The position numbers were made by a program, and so were the translations under genes. Below the pieces are notes generated by a model. The model did not search any database, was not told where the DNA came from, and saw only the letters and a list, made by a program, of their open reading frames with translations. Shown here piece by piece: positions 7,590 through 9,956 of a stretch of DNA of 9,956 nucleotides (its first letter is position 1; every line of letters starts with the position of its first letter). The stretch comes from Acetofilamentum sp. (lineage in GTDB: Bacteria; Bacteroidota; Bacteroidia; Bacteroidales; DTU049): the NCBI GenBank assembly GCA_020720525.1, contig DYON01000083.1:1-9956 (forward strand). The letters are read 5' to 3'.

Positions 7590-8373
7590 TGTCATCATTA
7601 TCCTAGTTTGCTCGGGTCTTGTGGTTGGTTTTATCAACACCATGGCCGGTGGTGGCACCATTATTTCGTTGTCGGTGCTTATGTGGCTCGGTTTGCCTAT
7701 CAACGTTGCCAACGGAACCAATCGATTGGCAGTTTTTTTTCAAACATTAACTTCCGTTACCGCTTTTCAGCATAGCCATCTAATCGACTGGAAAAAGAGC
7801 CTTCGCATAGCTGTTCCAACAGTAATTGGGTCGGTACTTGGTTCGTTTATAGCTGTAAAACTTAACGAGGAAATTATCAGGATGGCTTTTGTGGTTATTA
7901 TGATTGTAATGCTGGGTTTTATTCTATTCAAACCATCGCTGTGGCTCAAAGGAAATGCATCGTTGCTTGCATTGCCAGTTAAGAAATGGAATTATCCACT
8001 TTTTCTGGTTGTTGGCATCTATGGCGGATTTATGCATGTTGGAGTAGGATATTATTTACTTGCCTCCATTGTGTTGGGGCTTGGGTTCGACCTCATGCGG
8101 GCAAATGTTCTTAAAAATCTGCTGGTAATGCTCTACGTGCCGTTTTCGCTCATTATTTTCATTATTAACGACCAAGTGATGTGGAAATATGGTCTCATTC
8201 ACGCAATTGGAAATGTGATTGGAGCTTTTGTTGCATCGCGAATTGCCATTAAAAAAGGTGCCGACGTTATTCGCTGGGTGCTGGTTGGAGTTATTGTGCT
8301 TCTTACTGCCGACATGGCTGGGCTCATCGATTTGAAAGCGGCAATTGGTGAAATAATTGGAGCAAGAAAATAA
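7579..8373 (+). CDS. TauE/SafE-family (TSUP, formerly DUF81) membrane exporter
   Basis: A 264-residue inner-membrane protein of the sulfite/sulfoacetate exporter family; known members export sulfite, sulfonates or related small anions, and others have undefined substrates. Two internal repeats typical of the family are visible: an N-terminal half with GFINTMAGGGTIISL (17-31) and NVANGTNR nearby, and a C-terminal half with GIYGGFMHVGVGYYLL (from about residue 146) followed by RANVLKNLL. About eight hydrophobic segments are present. ATG 7579 gives the normal length and places the first segment at the N-terminus; upstream extension to 7507 would lie within the permease gene and lacks support. 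The overlap with the permease implies co-expression, so the exported ion may relate to metabolism of the imported amino acid, for example a sulfur compound, but this is only a guess. Confidence 0.9.
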   Translation: METNVIIILVCSGLVVGFINTMAGGGTIISLSVLMWLGLPINVANGTNRLAVFFQTLTSVTAFQHSHLIDWKKSLRIAVPTVIGSVLGSFIAVKLNEEIIRMAFVVIMIVMLGFILFKPSLWLKGNASLLALPVKKWNYPLFLVVGIYGGFMHVGVGYYLLASIVLGLGFDLMRANVLKNLLVMLYVPFSLIIFIINDQVMWKYGLIHAIGNVIGAFVASRIAIKKGADVIRWVLVGVIVLLTADMAGLIDLKAAIGEIIGARK

Positions 8374-8382
8374 ATAATTTCG

Positions 8383-8390
8383 TATATTTG
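8383..8390 (+). promoter_or_regulatory. -7 promoter element of the VTT-domain gene
   Basis: TATATTTG matches TAnnTTTG exactly and lies 18 bases before ATG 8409, in the 35-nt gap after the TSUP gene. A -33 partner is poor: the nearest TTG (8357-8359) is 23 bases upstream of the -7 element, a little too far. The gene may be transcribed both from here and by read-through from the permease operon. Confidence 0.5.
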
Positions 8391-8408
8391 TTGAAATCAA
8401 TCCATTCC

Positions 8409-9029
8409 ATGCCTCAAAAACGTAAAAGCATCTTTCAGCGCTGGTGGCTGCAATTTCAGTATTTTCGTCGCACTGGTTTCTATTCCGAAGTAGGGAAGAG
8501 CCTTTTGCGTTTTCTTCTGATATTTGGAATCATCTTCGCCCTGTTATATTTTGTTGGGCAGCAATTTCTTGATATCGACGTGATTTTTAATTATTTCGTT
8601 CATCACGTGCCTCGTTCGTTGGTGATTGCTACCTTTTTTCTCTCTGAAAGTTTTCTCAGTCCCATTCCTTCTGATTTGTTTATCATTTGGAGCGAAGAAA
8701 TGCCGAATCCTTGGCTTTGGCTCACTCTTCTTGCCGCATTGTCCTACATTGCTGGCGTGGTTTCATATGGCTGGGGTCAACTCATTAGGCGCAACCGCAG
8801 AATCAACGAATATTTTACCAGTAAATTCGAAAAGCATATTCGTAATTCAAAAAAATGGGGTGGCTGGCTCATTGCCGCAGCTGCACTAACACCTTTGCCT
8901 TTTTCGATGAGTATGGTCGCGGTGGGCATGTTGAATTATCCTGTTCGTCGCATGTTGCTTTGGACACTTTTCCGCTTCCCGCGTTTCTGGCTCTACGGTC
9001 TTCTGTTGTACAGAGCTGTAAATTTCTAA
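8409..9029 (+). CDS. VTT-domain (DedA/SNARE-associated-like, YqaA-type) inner-membrane protein
   Basis: A 206-residue integral membrane protein of the DedA/VTT superfamily. Members of the wider family act in lipid carrier recycling or membrane homeostasis; the YqaA branch is not well characterised. A basic N-terminus (MPQKRKSIFQRWW) precedes a hydrophobic helix at about 36-56. Then comes SESFLSPIPSDLF (about 81-93), with the Glu and Pro residues of the re-entrant region, a Trp-rich and Ala-rich helix, a basic linker with RRNRR, and ALTPLPFSMSMVAVG, the second re-entrant motif, near residues 160-175. The C-terminus is a helix rich in Phe and Arg. ATG 8409 was preferred to a TTG at 8388, which overlaps the -7 element. 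The gene is followed by hairpin-rich noncoding DNA rather than another plus-strand gene. Confidence 0.85.
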   Translation: MPQKRKSIFQRWWLQFQYFRRTGFYSEVGKSLLRFLLIFGIIFALLYFVGQQFLDIDVIFNYFVHHVPRSLVIATFFLSESFLSPIPSDLFIIWSEEMPNPWLWLTLLAALSYIAGVVSYGWGQLIRRNRRINEYFTSKFEKHIRNSKKWGGWLIAAAALTPLPFSMSMVAVGMLNYPVRRMLLWTLFRFPRFWLYGLLLYRAVNF

Positions 9030-9234
9030 AAACAATTTGTCTAAAAAGACATATAGCGTTTGCTTGAATCGCTACATATGGTCTGTCTAAATTATTTCTA
9101 TATGCGTTAATGGAATTTGCGGCACTTAACAACGGAATTTGCATAGAAAACAACTATAATAAATTGCATGTAAACTTCAGAGAGCCGACGAGGAATTGCC
9201 CATTAAAAGCTGTGCACTATGTAGTTGCAACTGA
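9030..9234. other. Intergenic region downstream of the VTT gene, no gene recognised
   Basis: No credible coding sequence. It holds a small hairpin TGTCT-AAAA-AGACA at 9038-9051, an imperfect inverted repeat at 9047-9084 (arms AGAC/ATA/TAGCG against CGCTA/CATATG/GTCT), a direct repeat GGAATTTGC at 9112-9120 and 9134-9142, and a 10-bp palindrome AGTTGCAACT at 9223-9232. None is followed by a T run, so none is a convincing terminator for the upstream gene. Confidence 0.5.
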
Positions 9235-9295
9235 GTTGAAGTATCGAAACTGAATTTTGAAATCAAGCTTTCAAGCTCCGTTTCAACACTTCAAC
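9235..9295. repeat. Nested inverted repeat (61 nt, 19 paired positions)
   Basis: Outer arms GTTGAAGT (9235-9242) and ACTTCAAC (9288-9295), a symmetrical 3/3 mismatch, middle arms GAAAC (9246-9250) and GTTTC (9280-9284), and an inner hairpin TTGAAA (9257-9262) and TTTCAA (9269-9274). A T6 run begins five bases after the outer arm, so terminator activity on the plus strand is possible but poorly spaced. Similar TTTCAAC and CTTCAA words recur at about 9330-9370. Confidence 0.6.
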
Positions 9296-9361
9296 CACGG
9301 TTTTTTAAAAATTGAATTTTGCTGATATATGCCATTTCAATCTTCAAGTGTTCCCTACGTT

Positions 9362-9707
9362 TCAACTGCATCCACGAGGAGGATGTCGCCATTTGAATTT
9401 TTCGGCAAAGAAAATGGACTCAAAAATCTTATGCGCCGAAGGCATAAGCATGAAAACTGTTTGAACCGAATTTCTGTAACCCAATTTGTCCTTCGGTGAG
9501 TTTTTTTCTGCTCTGGTTTTATGTTTGTCTATTTTCTCCGAAAAATTCAACGAGCGACGAGCCTGCCTTGGCTGCGCAGGCAGACAGGCTTTCTTGAGCC
9601 TCTGCCGCACAGCGGTGCGGTATTACTTTTCGTTGGAGCTTGTCTCGCAAAAAGGCGGGAGCCAAAAGAAAAGTAAGACCATGAAAAACTCTGCAACTGC
9701 TAAATAG
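9362..9707. repeat. Hairpin-rich intergenic element, candidate dispersed chromosomal repeat
   Basis: This stretch carries several inverted repeats in sequence: CTTATGC...GCATAAG at 9428-9448 (on the minus strand with a TTCG-type loop), GCCTG...CAGGC at 9561-9589 with an inner CTGCC/GGCAG pair, CCGCAC-AGCG-GTGCGG at 9605-9620, and a long imperfect stem with arms ACTTTTC and GAAAAGT at 9625-9674. Open frames cross it on both strands (9486-9707 plus, 9362-9610 minus) but have low-complexity, basic translations and no family features. The GC-rich palindromes differ from the surrounding AT-rich spacer and resemble palindromic intergenic repeats seen in Bacteroidota genomes. Copy number in this genome is unknown. 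Confidence 0.45.
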
Positions 9708-9721
9708 TTGTTTTCAGAAAG

Positions 9722-9956
9722 TTAATCAGTTTTCTTCGTTGAAGTCTTTTTCCCATTTGCTTTTGCAAGTGTAAAGGAGAAAGTAGTTCCAACATCAATC
9801 TTCGATCGTACATGAATGGTTTGTCTGTGTGCTTCAATGATGTGTTTTACAATAGCTAGCCCCAAACCAGTACCTCCCAAATCGCGGCTGCGACTTTTTT
9901 CGGTTCGATAAAACCGTTCAAAAATACGAGGCAAATCAACTTGGTCTATTCCTATT
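9722..9956 (-). CDS. Sensor histidine kinase, C-terminal part of the ATP-binding domain; N-terminus off the right edge
   Basis: The last 77 or so codons of a two-component sensor kinase (HATPase_c domain), which would autophosphorylate a His residue and pass the phosphate to a response regulator. Visible ATP-site boxes: IGID at the edge (end of the G1 box), then PRIFERFYRTEKSRSR (F box), GGTGLGLAIVKHI (G2 box), and the final strand VGTTFSFTLAK. A Lys/Thr-rich tail (NGKKTSTKKTD) ends at the TAA, 9724-9722. The F box and following region resemble the PhoR/classic HisKA class. Position AHRQTI has Arg where AHGQ or similar is common, near a surface turn. The dimerisation and sensor domains and any partner regulator lie outside the window. 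It converges on the VTT gene across the hairpin-rich gap. Confidence 0.93.
   Translation of the reverse strand, partial: IGIDQVDLPRIFERFYRTEKSRSRDLGGTGLGLAIVKHIIEAHRQTIHVRSKIDVGTTFSFTLAKANGKKTSTKKTD

Noticed and set aside
9112..9142. Direct repeat GGAATTTGC, considered as a CRISPR or target-site duplication.
   Set aside because: Only two 9-bp copies, 22 nt apart, with no mobile gene between them and no further repeat units.
9486..9707. 73-codon plus-strand open frame, with a rival 82-codon frame on the minus strand at 9362-9610.
   Set aside because: Both are crossed by hairpins, are basic and low in family-like features, and overlap each other; better explained as a repeat element.
9694..9714. 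Hairpin CAACT-GCTAAAT-AGTTG followed by TTTT as a plus-strand terminator.
   Set aside because: The stem is only 5 bp and AT-rich, the T run is short, and no plus-strand gene ends nearby.

Overview
The window looks like a chromosomal segment of a member of the Bacteroidota. Three things point there. One protein ends in a type IX secretion (T9SS) type A sorting domain. Bacteroidota-style promoter elements (-7 TAnnTTTG, -33 TTTG) lie just upstream of several genes. Start codons lack recognisable Shine-Dalgarno sequences. The species cannot be named from the sequence alone.

Layout from left to right: (1) 1-2392, minus strand: most of DNA polymerase I (polA), entering from the left edge, with its C-terminal end missing. 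(2) 2452-3870, minus: an AAA-type ATPase with a C-terminal PD-(D/E)XK-like (DUF234-type) domain. Its stop codon overlaps an in-frame upstream ATG of polA (TAATG), so the two genes are probably co-transcribed. (3) 3871-4171: a divergent, AT-rich intergenic region with an imperfect duplicated promoter/operator-like repeat before the ATPase. (4) 4172-5767, plus: a secreted beta-helix-like protein with a T9SS sorting domain, followed by a strong intrinsic terminator. (5) 5901-9029, plus: three inner-membrane proteins. These are a CAT-type APC amino-acid permease, a TauE/SafE (TSUP) exporter overlapping it by 11 nt, and a VTT/DedA-like (YqaA-type) protein with its own -7 element. (6) 9030-9721: a 692-nt convergent intergenic region with no convincing gene but an unusual density of inverted repeats, probably intergenic repeat elements of the host. 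(7) 9722-9956, minus: the C-terminal end of a sensor histidine kinase entering from the right edge.

Functionally this is mostly housekeeping and envelope/transport content: replication/repair polymerase, a surface protein, amino-acid uptake paired with a small-anion exporter, a DedA-like membrane protein and a two-component sensor. The least ordinary parts are the ATPase-nuclease-like gene with its repeated upstream element and the hairpin-rich gap 9030-9721. I found no CRISPR array, tRNA, rRNA, transposase or clear new multi-gene system.
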